From: Rhyacophila brunnea
Taxonomy: Eukaryota; Arthropoda; Insecta; Trichoptera; Rhyacophilidae
Assembly: GCA_022495005.1 (NCBI GenBank)
Contig: JAGYXB010001849.1
Coordinates: 104,783-168,782 of the forward strand
Length of the DNA stretch: 64,000 nt
Direction of reading: 5' to 3'
The notes beneath the pieces are model-generated. The model saw only the letters and a program-made list of their open reading frames with translations, searched no databases and was not told the DNA's origin. Every line of letters starts with the position of its first letter. Within the stretch, counting starts at the first letter, position 1. Of this stretch, positions 1-10,246 are shown piece after piece. The position numbers and the translations under genes were made by a program.

Positions 1-780
1 TCCATCGTTAACTCTAAATACATACATTATCGACTTACCAACATGTGCCACGAATTTCTATAATTTTTATTAAAATTCCCAGTACCTACCGAGTAACTGA
101 ACAACTCTTGCCTCACCCTTCATTCTCTTAGCGTTCTCGAATTTTAAGGAAAACGATTGTACATTTTATCGAGTATTTTATACGAGTCGCGATCAGAATG
201 CCATTGTTTTTTTGTCCACTTTCCATATACCCAGAATGTTGAAATTCAATACATAGCTTCTAATGATATGTTCTTCAAAAAATTAAGGTGAGTTCGGGAC
301 TTAGCTTTGATGTAAATTTTCATTTTTAAATAAGTCTGTCAGTTTATTCAATACAAAGTAAACTTACAATAAGCTATTTTAGCTTAAATATTATTCCTTT
401 TTGAGCAATTATCTTGTATGTAGTTTCAGCTTGTTAATAATGGCTGCCATCTTTTCAATATTTTAATTAAACCTTTGAATAATTCATATCAAATTTGCAT
501 CGCGGGTATCGTTAACCAATTATGTCGCCCGGCGGATCGCTACAATAAAAACTAAGTTTATTTTTATTAAAATAGCAAACTGTAGACATTTAGTTATAGT
601 TTGTATTACACTCAAACAGTGTATAATACGATACTAGTACAGGGTTGGCAAATATTTTTACGTGCGCATGCCAAAATTTCGCAAATATTATTTTTCGACT
701 GTCAGCTACAAGCAGTTTTTCATGGGGGAAAATGAAAAAAAAATTTGAAAATTCTATTGAAAAAAATACAATTGAGTTCA
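1..780. other. Unassigned AT-rich stretch
   Basis: No gene, tRNA or repeat is recognised here. Short open frames in this stretch have AT-driven composition and no motif I know. Confidence 0.5.
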
Positions 781-1003
781 TGAGATTAAGTGTTGGACTA
801 TAACGCCGTGTGTCCCAGGTTTGAATCCTGGGTCTGGCAAGTACACATATTGTTTTTCAATTTGTGTGTGTCAGGGTATGGACCTAATAGGTTGTGCAAG
901 TGGCTGACATCCATTTCTCGTAAAAAAACAAAATCTGTCAATACAAACCTCTACTCTGTGGAGGCCCATATAATCCTATTAGGATCGGACATGGTCGAAA
1001 AAA
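781..1003 (+). repeat. tRNA-derived SINE, family 1 (5' part of head lost)
   Basis: The copy has a B-box-like GGTTTGAATCC within CCCAGGTTTGAATCCTGGG, the T-arm of a tRNA. It is followed by a fixed body: TATGGACCTAATAGGTT, CATTTCTCGTAAA, CTGTGGAGGCCCATAT and GGACATGGTCGAAAAA. The same body recurs near 23.1, 23.9, 26.5, 27.2, 42.0 and 44.5 kb on both strands. Better copies (26.5 kb) start GATGGCCGAGCGG, an A box typical of class II tRNAs (Leu/Ser type). The open frame of 104 codons across it is a by-product of the repeat, because similar frames occur in the 27.2-kb copy. Known biology: such SINEs are transcribed by RNA polymerase III and copied by LINE enzymes. Confidence 0.85.
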
Positions 1004-1058
1004 GAAGAAGTATTTCTATATTTCTATCCGAAGGCATATCATTATTTTTTTTTACTCT

Positions 1059-1200
1059 GTTAACCGTCAATTCATGGTGGAAATGTATTGTGGTATTAAT
1101 TTAATTATTAAAAATGCAAATTTGTATAGTACTTCTTCCACCTTTATTCATTATATTTGGACCGGTTTCGTCCAACCTCAAAGGGACATTTTGAAAGTGT
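1059..1200 (+). repeat. Repeat family E, copy 1
   Basis: The run TTAACCGTCAATTCATGG followed by AAATGCAAATTTGTATAGTAC and ending GGACCGGTTTCGTCC is shared with 26399-26492 (plus) and, in its CCGGTTTCGTCC half, with 25136-25365 (minus). The class is unknown. Copies 1 and 3 lie beside SINE family 1 copies, so it may be part of a larger composite. Confidence 0.55.
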
Positions 1201-1370
1201 TTAAAATGTCCCTTACACTACATTTTAATAGAAATGGACAGTTTGAAATTTCAATAGAGTGTATTGTTACCTATAATATTGCACTGAATTTCAAGTTGTT
1301 ATGTAAATAGGAATTAGATTAAAAAAAAAATAAGCATGACAGCAAAACAAAACATAAAAACGTTACAGGT

Positions 1371-1509
1371 ATCATGGGGTTACAGTAATTATCTCAAAAT
1401 CATGTTATGGAGTTATTGTAATCTGAATGTTTGACATGCCTTCTAATATCAGGCATAATGCTACTTTCTTTGAGTTTTATGTGCATGTCTAATAATATAT
1501 CGGATGACC
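1371..1509 (+). repeat. Repeat family J, copy 1
   Basis: Shared segments are TGGGGTTAC, TTTGACATGCC, ATCAGGCATAATGCTA and a tail around TATCGGATG. Related copies lie at 19191-19332 (minus) and 55480-55610 (plus). It is non-coding and its class is unknown. Confidence 0.6.
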
Positions 1510-1514
1510 TTAAT

Positions 1515-2542
1515 TTGTTTTCTAGCATACATATATTATTTAATACGTATTGTAGAGGCTTACCCTAACTCTACAACCGACGTATTATTGTCTATGGTCA
1601 TTTGTATGGCACAGACAATAATACTAAGAGGAAACGAGAGCTCAGAAGTCAGTTGTATTTTTGGTCTAGAATTGTACAGTCAGATATTCATCGCAACTCA
1701 GTGAATATCCAATAAAATCACAATGTAAATCTTACGTTAACTACATTCAATATCAATGTCACTATTCGTTAATGCCGTGTACAATCCAAAATGTTTTACC
1801 ACAATATAAAACAAACAATATCAACGCTGTGTCTTATTTATATTGTGCCCCGAACATTTATAATATCACACACACGACGCAACCTTCTACATACAATTAA
1901 TAGATGTTATATCTTCACAACCAACAACTCAATAATATCTATAGTATACATTATCCGTTTTTAACTCTTAATACTTAAATTATCCACTTACATATCAACT
2001 TTCTTTATTTTCTAGAGTAGATTTAGCGGTTTTCCAACAATAACATATATAGTCGAAGATACATGCTGGATTGACACTTTTTATAAGCATTTCGCAGCAT
2101 GTGGATGAGACAATTTCAAGACCATGTCATGTTCATTTAAGATCTAATAAGAAGCTAAGACATCCTCTCTCTTATCGCCCCATTTGTTACATCACACCGC
2201 AAGCCTCGCAGTATCCGCCACGGTTTAAGTGTACTTTTGATTAATTTCCGCTAAATTTAGCTTTGTTTTACATAGCAAGAAGATTACACAAACATTGACT
2301 TTGGAAAATTTCCGACCCCGTAGCTACAAATTCTGCACGTTGCAACCAGATAGTAAAACTGATGCAAACATGCATTATTATTCAAGGCGGGATGCAATCG
2401 ATTTAGTTTGGATAACTACGACATCACTTTTAGTTTAGCGGAGCTTAATCCGGGAATTCGGTTTATGATAATCCACCCTACTAGTAGACGTACATAGATT
2501 TTATAATTGTACCTTAAATATTGGTTGAAACATAATATCTAA
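1515..2542. other. Unassigned AT-rich stretch
   Basis: I see no supported feature. A 66-codon open frame begins near 1504 but has no recognisable domain. Confidence 0.45.
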
Positions 2543-2605
2543 CCTTTATATTATTGAACATACATAATTGTGAAAACACTTCTGATAAAATATATTACAA
2601 GCAAT
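2543..2605 (-). repeat. Tail fragment of tRNA-headed element (family 2)
   Basis: ATTGAACATACATAAT followed by GAAAACACTTCTGATAAAAT matches the outer arm of the elements at 3.2, 9.8 and 19.7 kb. Only the tail is present; the tRNA-like head is missing. Confidence 0.6.
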
Positions 2606-3167
2606 ATAAAGGACCTATTGAATTCTTAGTTTAAAAAAATAATCGAAGCATAAATAATCCTGACAACATAATATACTGTAATACCGATTATAACACATAT
2701 CGTAATGGCGGTTTATCGTACGGATACCACAGGCTTAAGGTACCTAATAGTACTAATACTACTACTGTTTGAGAGTAGGTTTCGTAGCAATACTATATCT
2801 TTCAATAGTGGTGTCTATGTAATTTTAAAGAATTTTGATGTATTTGCTTAAGGCATCCGAAAGCAATCAATAAAATAGGTAAATAGGTAGGTACTTCACG
2901 AATTAGCAGAAGAATTTAAACTAAAAAGGAAAGGGGCGGCATGCTAGGGCTACTTAAGGGCGGCACTTTGCTAAGGGATGGTACTAGTAGAAGCGGTGAT
3001 AGAGCATGGTTTTTAAAAATAATCTAACTACCTATTTCATTTCAAATAAAATATATTTGTTTAAAGTAAATAATCGTTTTGACTTGTTATCGATTTTATG
3101 CTAATGTATACAATATTATAACCTACGACGTTTCTATATTAAAATAAATAATATGCCGAATATAAAT
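2606..3167. other. Unassigned stretch with a G-rich patch
   Basis: Mostly AT-rich. At 2930-2990 there is GGGGCGGCATGCTAGGG followed by AAGGGCGGC. This weakly resembles the left end of the hAT-like element at 43.5 kb (GGGCGGCATG), so it may be a transposon-end relic. Confidence 0.3.
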
Positions 3168-3412
3168 AACTATTTTTTTTATTCAACGAATAATAATTCA
3201 CGAGATTTAAGAAAGTAACATTATTTTTATTGAACATACATAATTTTGAGTACACTTATGAGAAAATATATAACCATTAGAAAAAAACTACGACACCCAG
3301 AAGGGATCAAACCTGCATCTCTCGGGATTCGCACCCACGCACATCGACCACAATTCTATAGGAATCCTATCTAATTGCGACAAATGGCTTTTACAATACT
3401 CTCTGAAACGTT
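3168..3412 (-). repeat. tRNA-headed element, family 2, one head retained
   Basis: Reading the minus strand, a spacer with GAGAGTATTGTAA and CGCAATTAGATA leads to CGTGGGTGCGAATCCCGAGA. A B-box-like region then ends in CTGGGTGTCGTAG, followed by a tail that ends at GTATGTTCAATAAAA and TTATTCGTTGAATAAAA. The same order is found on the plus strand of the 19.7-kb element. The second, opposite head expected beyond 3412 is absent, so this is a one-sided copy. Confidence 0.7.
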
Positions 3413-4465
3413 TTCTAAATTGAATTACTGCCATCGGTTTTTGTATTTTAAATCAAAGTATGTATGAATTACCTTCATTACTAACTGACGTCACGGATCA
3501 CTCCAAGATTTTTATATATGTTAAACAAATTCGCGTAGGTAGTTAAAATATATTTTTCAAGCCATTGAAAATGTAAAATAATTAGTCTCAACCCGACTCT
3601 TCGCTACTGTTATTATTACCCGACCTTCAGCAGTATAATTATAAATACTTTTTAAACATTCCACAGGGTAATAAATACTAATTCCCACCGCAGTGTATAA
3701 CTGTATCAAAAAAGCAACTATTTCAAGGCAATTTGTCCGGTCGGTATCAGCAACGAACCCCACTTTAGTAACCCAAATAACATAATCGCATACCCTACAT
3801 TGCAAATAGTATTAACCCTTTGGCGGTGGCAAAAACAAGTCGTGCATTCTTTGATAAAGCTATCCACCATTAATATATTACCCACACATGAAAGTGACGT
3901 AAATTAACATTAACCTAAGCGTTTTTTAGCACGCACCCGCGAGATTTACTATACTCTGCATGCAAAGGAAGAATCCAAGGGTATTTTTTACGCCCTTATC
4001 TTTGGCGGCTATCACCCATGACCGTATATCAATTTTAATGTGTTACTTAAGTCGCAGTTCTCCGCGGTGAATGTTGTAATCGTAATGATAAAGTGCTACT
4101 GTTGGGTTCAATTTGCTTTAAAAACGCTTGACTCTACAGTCAATTTTTGACTTGACACAGTGGATTCTCTGCTAAGCTCTATGAGCTTGGACTTGTCACC
4201 CGATTAACATTTCCACGTGGTGGAAAACGACGTCATGAAAAAGAAATGGAAAAGAACAGAGGTGTGCGGTGACTTTTACATGAAGACATGCTGTAAAAAA
4301 TCTAGTACATACTTTATTATCTACTTAGTATTTGTAACTAATTGAATCTTGGTAGGCGGCCGTTGAAGTACTATAGATTGTGGCGTCATGATAGCTATTA
4401 TACCTATATTCTAAACATATTTACTTATGTAATATTGATAGCATATAACCTTTACAAAACATCCG
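3413..4465. other. Unassigned stretch containing a TGACGTCA site
   Basis: No gene or repeat is assigned. A perfect 8-bp cAMP-response-element-like palindrome, TGACGTCA, lies at 3486-3493. Whether it is bound by anything is unknown. Confidence 0.4.
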
Positions 4466-4588
4466 CAAGGTAGACCTAGAGGCCGCTGGATCGATGAAAT
4501 GATAAAGTTCTACGGAAGTACGTGGCAAAGCAACGCACAGGACCGAGAGAAATGGAATCAAATCCAGCAGTGGATAGATTTACGCTGA
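4466..4588 (+). pseudogene. LINE 3' end, type iii (C-terminus of reverse-transcriptase polyprotein)
   Basis: One open frame encodes GRPRGRWIDEMIKF, then GSTWQ, NAQDREKWNQIQQWIDL and a stop. It is followed at once by CTGATGATGATAA. The pattern GRPxxRWxD...W...AQDRxxW...QQW is the very C-terminal tail of many arthropod non-LTR retrotransposon polyproteins. A second copy is at 9500-9595. No reverse transcriptase core is present, so this is a dead 5'-truncated insertion. Confidence 0.75.
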
Positions 4589-4698
4589 TGATGATAACCT
4601 TTACGTGAAGTATATTTAAATAAAATTAATCATACGATAGCATAATCAGTAAGTACATAATATACATAATACTTAAGGGATTCTTTAAACGCATACCA

Positions 4699-4805
4699 CT
4701 GGAGGAGATGCTCGAGTCAGTCCAACCAGCTGTTGGGCCCATCGGGCTGTCCGACTTGGTCGCTATAAAGACCAACTTTATTGCTATAAGCTTTTTTGTA
4801 CATAC
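4699..4805 (+). repeat. Repeat family G, copy 1
   Basis: GTCCAACCAGCTGTTGGGC and the following 60 bases match the minus strand at 59588-59702. In the shared frame the copies read SVQPAVGPIGLSDLVA and SVQPAVGYIVQSNLVA, so the ancestor may have been protein-coding. I do not recognise the protein. Confidence 0.5.
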
Positions 4806-4850
4806 TAAGTATTTTTCAATTAGTGTAATTTATTTGTTGTTAGTTCTCCG

Positions 4851-4975
4851 TGCTCCTCTCTCCCATGGGCACTTTTTGTTAGAATGTATCACAGTTAAAT
4901 CAATTAAAGCACACTTAAGTGCATGGCCACTTTAGTCTTGGGTACCCATTCCTCAGACATTCCCAGGCGTTAAAT
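4851..4975 (+). repeat. Repeat family I, copy 1
   Basis: GTGCTCCTCTCTCCCATGGG, TTAGAATGTATCACAG, TAGTCTTGGGTAC and CATTCCCAGG are paralleled in order at 5560-5690. The two copies are direct repeats about 0.7 kb apart. The class is unknown. Confidence 0.5.
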
Positions 4976-5555
4976 CAATATTTTGACAATATTGCGTAAT
5001 GCGATTTATTTATCGTAGGTAAAAGGTTTTGGAAATATGTTGTGCAAATGTTAATTTCGTTCACACATTTCGCAATTCGTAGAAAAGAGACGGATTTGTT
5101 ATTTAGTGACCACTAAGCATACTTAACTCGATCGAGATAAAACATTTTTTTAAGTTTTCAAAAATATATATAGGTACGGTTAATTAAATTTAAAATACAG
5201 CAGAACAAACTGTAATTCAATGAAAAAAATAGCCATAAAATACAATCAACAAACATATATTTTATAAAGGGACTTTTTAAATTGTAAGTATTTAATTTGA
5301 TTAAAAAAAACGATTCAAATGTTTTGATACGTTCCATTTTTTTATGTTTAACAAATTTTATTTTCATTCAAATAAATGCGAATCCGTTGAGATGAGGTGA
5401 GCTTTACAAGGTTCAGTCAATAGGGTTACATCCCAAATGAGTAGCGGCAGGCATAATTCATATTAATTAATTAAAAAACTTAAAAATGTAAAATATCAGA
5501 AAATTGGTATTACATTGCATTCTTCATAATATTCTGTCGTTAAAAGTCAACAGGC
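4976..5555. other. Unassigned AT-rich stretch
   Basis: Nothing recognisable was seen. A 69-codon minus-strand frame is rich in Phe, Leu, Asn and Lys from AT-rich codons and has no motif. Confidence 0.5.
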
Positions 5556-5559
5556 ATCC

Positions 5560-5690
5560 GTGTGCTCCTCTCTTCTATGGGTACACTTAACGTATACTCA
5601 TGTAAATTCAGTCAAAGTATGTTAGAGTGCACGGTGACCTCAGTCCTTAGGTAACTGCTCTTGAGATATTCACAGTCATAAAAAAATGAT
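5560..5690 (+). repeat. Repeat family I, copy 2
   Basis: GTGTGCTCCTCTCTTCTATG, TTAGAGTGCACGGTGAC, CAGTCCTTAGGTAAC and ATTCACAG follow the same order as 4851-4975 with many substitutions. Confidence 0.45.
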
Positions 5691-6061
5691 GGTTCACACC
5701 AAGCGTAGAGTTCCATGATACGATTAAGACCTGATGTAGTTTGGTGGGGTTAATAATTTAAATGTCATTAGAGGTACCTAAAATAATTACGCTCTCCCTT
5801 CAGGTGAATGCACCCTTTACCTGAGGCACCTAGCGAATAAATACGAAGTTTGCAATAATTATTTCTGATATTTCTTTTGATATTCTTGATTTTGAAGTGC
5901 TTAAATTAATAAGTTAGATAAATTATATATGTATCGAAAAATATTAAATAGAAAAGAATTAAATCAAAAATAAACTTACAATTAAAAAAACGTTATAAAA
6001 GTAAATCCGTTGAAGGATCCCATTTTATTATTAAAATTTTTGTTAATATACTTACTTAATA
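5691..6061. other. Unassigned AT-rich stretch
   Basis: Nothing recognisable was seen. Confidence 0.5.
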
Positions 6062-6069
6062 ATATTTTC

Positions 6070-6283
6070 GGTACTGTTCGGTTAAAGCGGATACAGCGGA
6101 AAACGCATTTTGAAAATAGTCGATAAACTGGATTATTTGTTAGTTTGGGTTAGTTTAGGTTAGGTTGGGTTAGTTTAGGTTAGATAAGGTTAGGTTTGGT
6201 TAGGTTAACCTAACAAATAATCCAGTTTATCGGCTATTTTCAAAATGCGTTTTCCGCTGTATCCGCTTTAACCGAACAGTACC
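6070..6283. mobile_element. Palindromic MITE with 8-bp target duplication (GGTTAGG interior)
   Basis: The arms begin GGTACTGTTCGGTTAAAGCG and end in the near-exact reverse complement. They run about 80 bases each, to AACTGGATTATTTGTTAG. The 8-mer ATATTTTC lies immediately on both sides (6062-6069 and 6284-6291), a perfect target-site duplication. The interior is a degenerate GGTTAG/GGTTTGG array. An 8-bp duplication points to a hAT- or P-type transposase acting in trans. There is no coding content. Confidence 0.9.
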
Positions 6284-6291
6284 ATATTTTC

Positions 6292-7234
6292 TTTTATATA
6301 ATCACATAGTCAGTCCATTGCAACGTTCTTGGACATTGTAAATAAAATGTAGATTATTATCACGACAATAATATTTTTTGTAAAACTTAATTCGGAAAAA
6401 ATCCGGTGTTTGTTACTTTGATTACATGGTTTGATTAATCAGAAGCTTTCATGTAAGCGGAGTTATGCTTCATTACGAATCGTAAACTTTCATGCTGCAA
6501 TTAACTAGCTACAAAGTTTACGTTAAAAACTTTGAAAGTTTATCCTTTGTTTACCAACTTCCTACATATTTTGCTGTTGTAAAAAATCTTTATAAATAAC
6601 TCAAATATTATCCGCTGCATGAAAAATAATATCAGTTACACTTGAATGTTTTCTTTAGTTTATTATGTAACTTATACAATGTGATTTAAAAAAAGTTTAA
6701 ACTCAAAACAAAATAACTAAAGTTAGTTTTATGCTTTTTAAATAAAACAAAAAAATATTGTTGTTAACTCTCATACTAATTAATTATACGTTGACATTGA
6801 TTTCCAAAAGGATTACCTATACGAGTATTGATGTAAAGGATCTTGGCATTACGTTTGATAGTAAACTAGTATTTAGTGGTCATATTGCTATTATTTTTTG
6901 TAACAGGACGCAACCTTCTTCCCGCGTATGTTTTGGATGTTATTATATTAATATTTCTTTATAATTTCTAAGTACGAAACTGTCATAAAACTGGGTCTAT
7001 TTTTTCAGTCCTGCATCAGATGAAGTACGAACTTATGGTGGAAACGGCTTAAAAGAAAATTTTGAGATTCTGTTACTTGAGGCTGTATGGATACAATCCG
7101 TGGCTTTATCCGACTGACGTTCTCTTATGTATGCTTTCATGTAATTATAGTTAAGTCAAGCGCTAAAAAAGTTGGCATACTTTGGCTAAATCATGCAGCA
7201 TCACGAGATATCAACTTCGCTGAAGAGAAGATCT
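6292..7234. other. Unassigned AT-rich stretch
   Basis: No supported feature. A 68-codon plus-strand frame (6758-6964) has the phrase VKDLGITFDSKLVFSGHI. This resembles the motif LGVxFDSKLxFxxHI common in LINE reverse transcriptases just after the catalytic region. It may be a very short Jockey-like remnant, but too little remains to be firm. Confidence 0.4.
6818..6885 (+). pseudogene. Possible LINE reverse-transcriptase scrap (VKDLGITFDSKLVFSGHI)
   Basis: Within a short open frame the residues VKDLGITFDSKLVFSGHI fit the conserved segment KxLGVxxDxxLxFxxHI, found between the reverse-transcriptase catalytic region and the thumb of Jockey/CR1-type LINEs. Sequence on either side shows no further similarity that I can see. 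A tiny 68-base relic is plausible; coincidence is possible. Confidence 0.5.
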
Positions 7235-7392
7235 TCCCCAATAAGCGGAGGCCCGTGTAGAAAAAGAACGTCCTGACTGAAGACCGTCAGAGACTGGTTT
7301 GAGCTCAGCATTTAGAGTTGCGATGGACAGGGAGAAAATGGCTGTACTCATCGCAGATATCCGATAACGGATATAACATGAAAAGAAGAAAA
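7235..7392 (+). pseudogene. LINE C-terminal remnant, type i (RTE-like), frameshifted
   Basis: The first frame reads RKRTS, stop, LKTVRDWFELS. After a frameshift comes FRVAMDREKMAVLIADIR. The 50.3-kb copy carries the equivalent SWLKNVRDW...ELFRVADDKDKIALMAADLR in one frame, so the two are the same family. This is the C-terminal tail of a non-LTR retrotransposon polyprotein, inactivated by a stop and a frameshift. Confidence 0.7.
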
Positions 7393-8089
7393 GGTAACGC
7401 TAAAAATATCTATATTTGGCCACGTATTATTTCTGACCGGGTGTAAATAAGAACACTGCCTTGACATGTACAGTTATGTGTCACGGTCTAACTGTAGTGT
7501 ACCTTGATTAGAGACCATGTTTTGCATCTTTGAATGGACACTGATAGGTAATTACACATTGTTTAAATACTATACGTTTAATACATAATGTCAATTAGAT
7601 ACCAATATAATTGATATAATTCTAATAAATTATTTAATTTTGTAAATATGTTAAATCGTTATGTAAAATGTTATGGAAAAACAATAATATTTATAAGAAT
7701 TAAAATAAATCTCTACTGGTGGGGTCCCGCACCGATGAATTCCATTACTAATGTTGACAAGTAGGTCCACTACACCCATATTTTTTTAATATTTCTAACT
7801 GGAAACTATTCATGATTTTTTTTAAGAGAGGGTTCCAAATCAATAGCGGTATTAAAAGTCAGTTTTATAAAAAAACATTATATGAAGATCTCCATGTCAG
7901 GAAACTTGTACGTAATATGCAGTTCGCCGTATCACACTTCACCGTGAAATGTTGTATCGGAAATATAATATGGCCGTATAATAACCTCTTTGGATCGTAT
8001 AGTACCAACATAAAATTCATGTCTAAATAAAACACCGTTCTTGTCGGTTTACAATATACAGGAAGCCAGCAGCAAACAAATTTAAAAAA
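7393..8089. other. Unassigned AT-rich stretch
   Basis: Opposite-strand open frames of 72 and 78 codons overlap near 7812-8101. Neither has a recognisable domain, so I do not call a gene. Confidence 0.45.
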
Positions 8090-8142
8090 TAACCGATACA
8101 CTATATTATTTGTTAGGTTAGGTTAGATTAGGTAAGGTTTTC
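8090..8142. repeat. Fragment resembling the 6.1-kb GGTTAGG element
   Basis: AACCGATACACTATATTATTTG followed by TTAGGTTAGGTTAGATTAGG parallels the inner arm of the 6070-6283 element (GATAAACTGGATTATTTGTTAG then GGTTAG units). No second arm is found. Confidence 0.4.
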
Positions 8143-9499
8143 ATTCTTGAATTCATGAATTTTGCCAAATTCAGCTATGAAAATTGAATAGATCATATAA
8201 AACTAATAAAATTGGAGACCGTACTATAGTATATGGTCATCTTTTTCAGATAAAAAAGCTCACGGCGAACTGTGCCTCGGTAAAATTTTATACCTACAAT
8301 TTACATGTAACCGAAGATTTCAGGTTTGAAGTATGAGATCGCGTATTAATTTTAATGGAATTTATTATCATATATTAAAATGGCGATGAAATTTTTAGCT
8401 TGTCTATTTATATAAATTCAAAATGAAACTTCTGTTTGTATTTCGTAGTAATATAATGTAAATTATATAAAACCAAAACGAGTTCCTAGATCGCAGTAAA
8501 TACTACACAATGCTCATTATAAATAATTGGTCAAAATATCGATGTTAATTTTTAATCACGCATAGCTAGAGATAGTGTTACGAACGGTGATAAAAATTGA
8601 GGGAATACCCTTTCACCCAGCGTTACTTTAGCAATCCATAACGCAATAGAATTAGCCCTAAAGTGCGGGCGCGTGAACACGAGCACTAATAATTCTCCAA
8701 ACACATTTGCATAAATTGCAAGGATCGCGTGACGCGAACTGCTTTCAAGAGTCAAACTATAAAATTTCACCTCCTTTTTGATGTCCTACTAACGCTAAGT
8801 GAAAATAATATCTGCCCACTTTATAACGGCATTATTGTTAAGGGTATTTCTTCATCAAACGTGATGGAATTTGGACCCAGTTTTTTTAAAAGTGAAATCG
8901 ATGGAATTGTGTCAAGTAACGTCTTACTTATTATAGGTACGTATTTTACTCTGTCAGACTCGAACATTGTAAAATAGAACAGACAAATTTGCACCATTTT
9001 TTTAATAATACAGCATTTTTTATTTATTAAATAAACAGAGCGTAGATCAGTCTTGTAGCATTATTATAGGGTGAGTAAAAAATAATATTTTAAAGCATTA
9101 AGCATTTAAATAACATTGTAAAGTATGTTTTTATTTATAAAATATGAGCACTTCCGGTTTTAGTATTTTTTCAGAGATTTAATCAATAATAACAGAGAAT
9201 ACTTCAAACAATACACAAAATAGATTAACAAGATGATTCGCTCGACCAAATAACTGATGAACTTGCCAAAGAATTTAGTTCAGTTCAGGTAGGTATCACA
9301 TTTGATAACTAGAAACCACCCTTAGAAACGAATCTCGATAGTGTAAGGTGCTTAGTTTCAAAATAGACGACCTGTATGAACAAAAGTGTCGTTAATCAGA
9401 GTGAGATGACTGACTGTAATATATTATTCTCATATTGATTCATGATTCGAACCCACACCCCTGAGAATCACGCCCATGTTTAGAATTAAGAATTTTAAA
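8143..9499. other. Unassigned AT-rich stretch
   Basis: I see no gene or repeat I can name. Short frames on both strands near 8552-8977 lack motifs. Confidence 0.45.
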
Positions 9500-9595
9500 T
9501 TCTACGGAAGTGCGTGGCAACGCAACGCACAGGACCAAAAGAAGTGAAATCAGCTTAGAGAGGCCTTAATCCAGCGGTGGATACATTCAGGCTGA
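9500..9595 (+). pseudogene. LINE 3' end, type iii, second copy
   Basis: The frame encodes FYGSAWQRNAQDQKK, a stop, then NQLREALIQRWIHSG and a stop, followed by CTGATGATGATGA. It aligns with 4466-4588 but keeps a segment (LREALIQRW) closer to the usual form REAxxQxW. It carries one internal stop and is 5'-truncated. Confidence 0.75.
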
Positions 9596-9754
9596 TGATG
9601 ATGAAATCTTGTGAATTATTCGTCTAATATCAAAAATAATTTATTAAATTAAAAGCAAGTGCTATTAAGTTATAATTAAAATTTGGAGAGATCCTGATAG
9701 TAATTAAGGTAATATTATTAATACTTTGATTTGAAATACAAAACCATTTCTTTT

Positions 9755-10130
9755 ATTCAACGAATAATTCAAATTCTTTGAGAATGTAACATATATTGAA
9801 CATACATGACATGAAAACACCTCAGATACCCACTAGAAAAAATCACATTTGAAAAAAATACGACGCCCGACGGGATTTGAACCCGTATATCCACTGGTTT
9901 CGCGCAAATATGCTTTAACCAATTAATCTACGGGCCTCCTATATATTTACGACAGTATAAACCAGTAGGTCATACATGTTTCTCTAGCTTATAGCTTAGT
10001 TGATAGGGCACATGGGCGCGCAATCCCAGGGCGCAAGTTCAAATATCGCTGGGCGTCGTATTTTTTTTTTTAAAGATTTTTTCTATTGGTTATATTAGGT
10101 ATTTTCAAAGTATGTATGTTATAAAAGAAT
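9755..10130. repeat. Two-headed (inverted) tRNA-like element, family 2
   Basis: On the minus strand (about 9935 to 9755) there is an A-box-like TAGATTAATTGGTTAAAGC, a B-box GGTTCAAATCC within ACGGGTTCAAATCCCGT, GGGCGTCGTA, and a tail ending GTATGTTCAAT. On the plus strand (about 9985 to 10130) there is TAGCTTAGTTGATAGGGC, an AGTTCAAATAT region, GCTGGGCGTCGTA, an 11-T run and a similar tail ending GTATGTATG. The two tRNA-like heads are therefore divergent and the whole unit is an imperfect palindrome. The 19.7-kb element has the same plan. Confidence 0.8.
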
Positions 10131-10246
10131 ATTATAGCATTATATCCATTGACCAATGAGTCATAATACATAATATAATACAAATTACAATTATTACAAT
10201 TATTATTATAAACAGTATTCCTGAACTAGATGGTAGTGAACTAGTG

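Noticed and set aside
790..1104. 104-codon open frame as a gene
   Set aside because: It is the translation of a SINE body; nearly the same peptide is encoded by the 27.2-kb SINE copy, so it is repeat-derived.
6140..6205. Telomere array (TTAGG)n
   Set aside because: The GGTTAG units are degenerate and enclosed in the arms of a MITE with an 8-bp duplication, so this is not a chromosome end.
9843..9935. Functional tRNA gene on the minus strand
   Set aside because: The T-arm is good and the acceptor is nearly paired, but the anticodon arm does not form and the same sequence is part of a repeated two-headed element.
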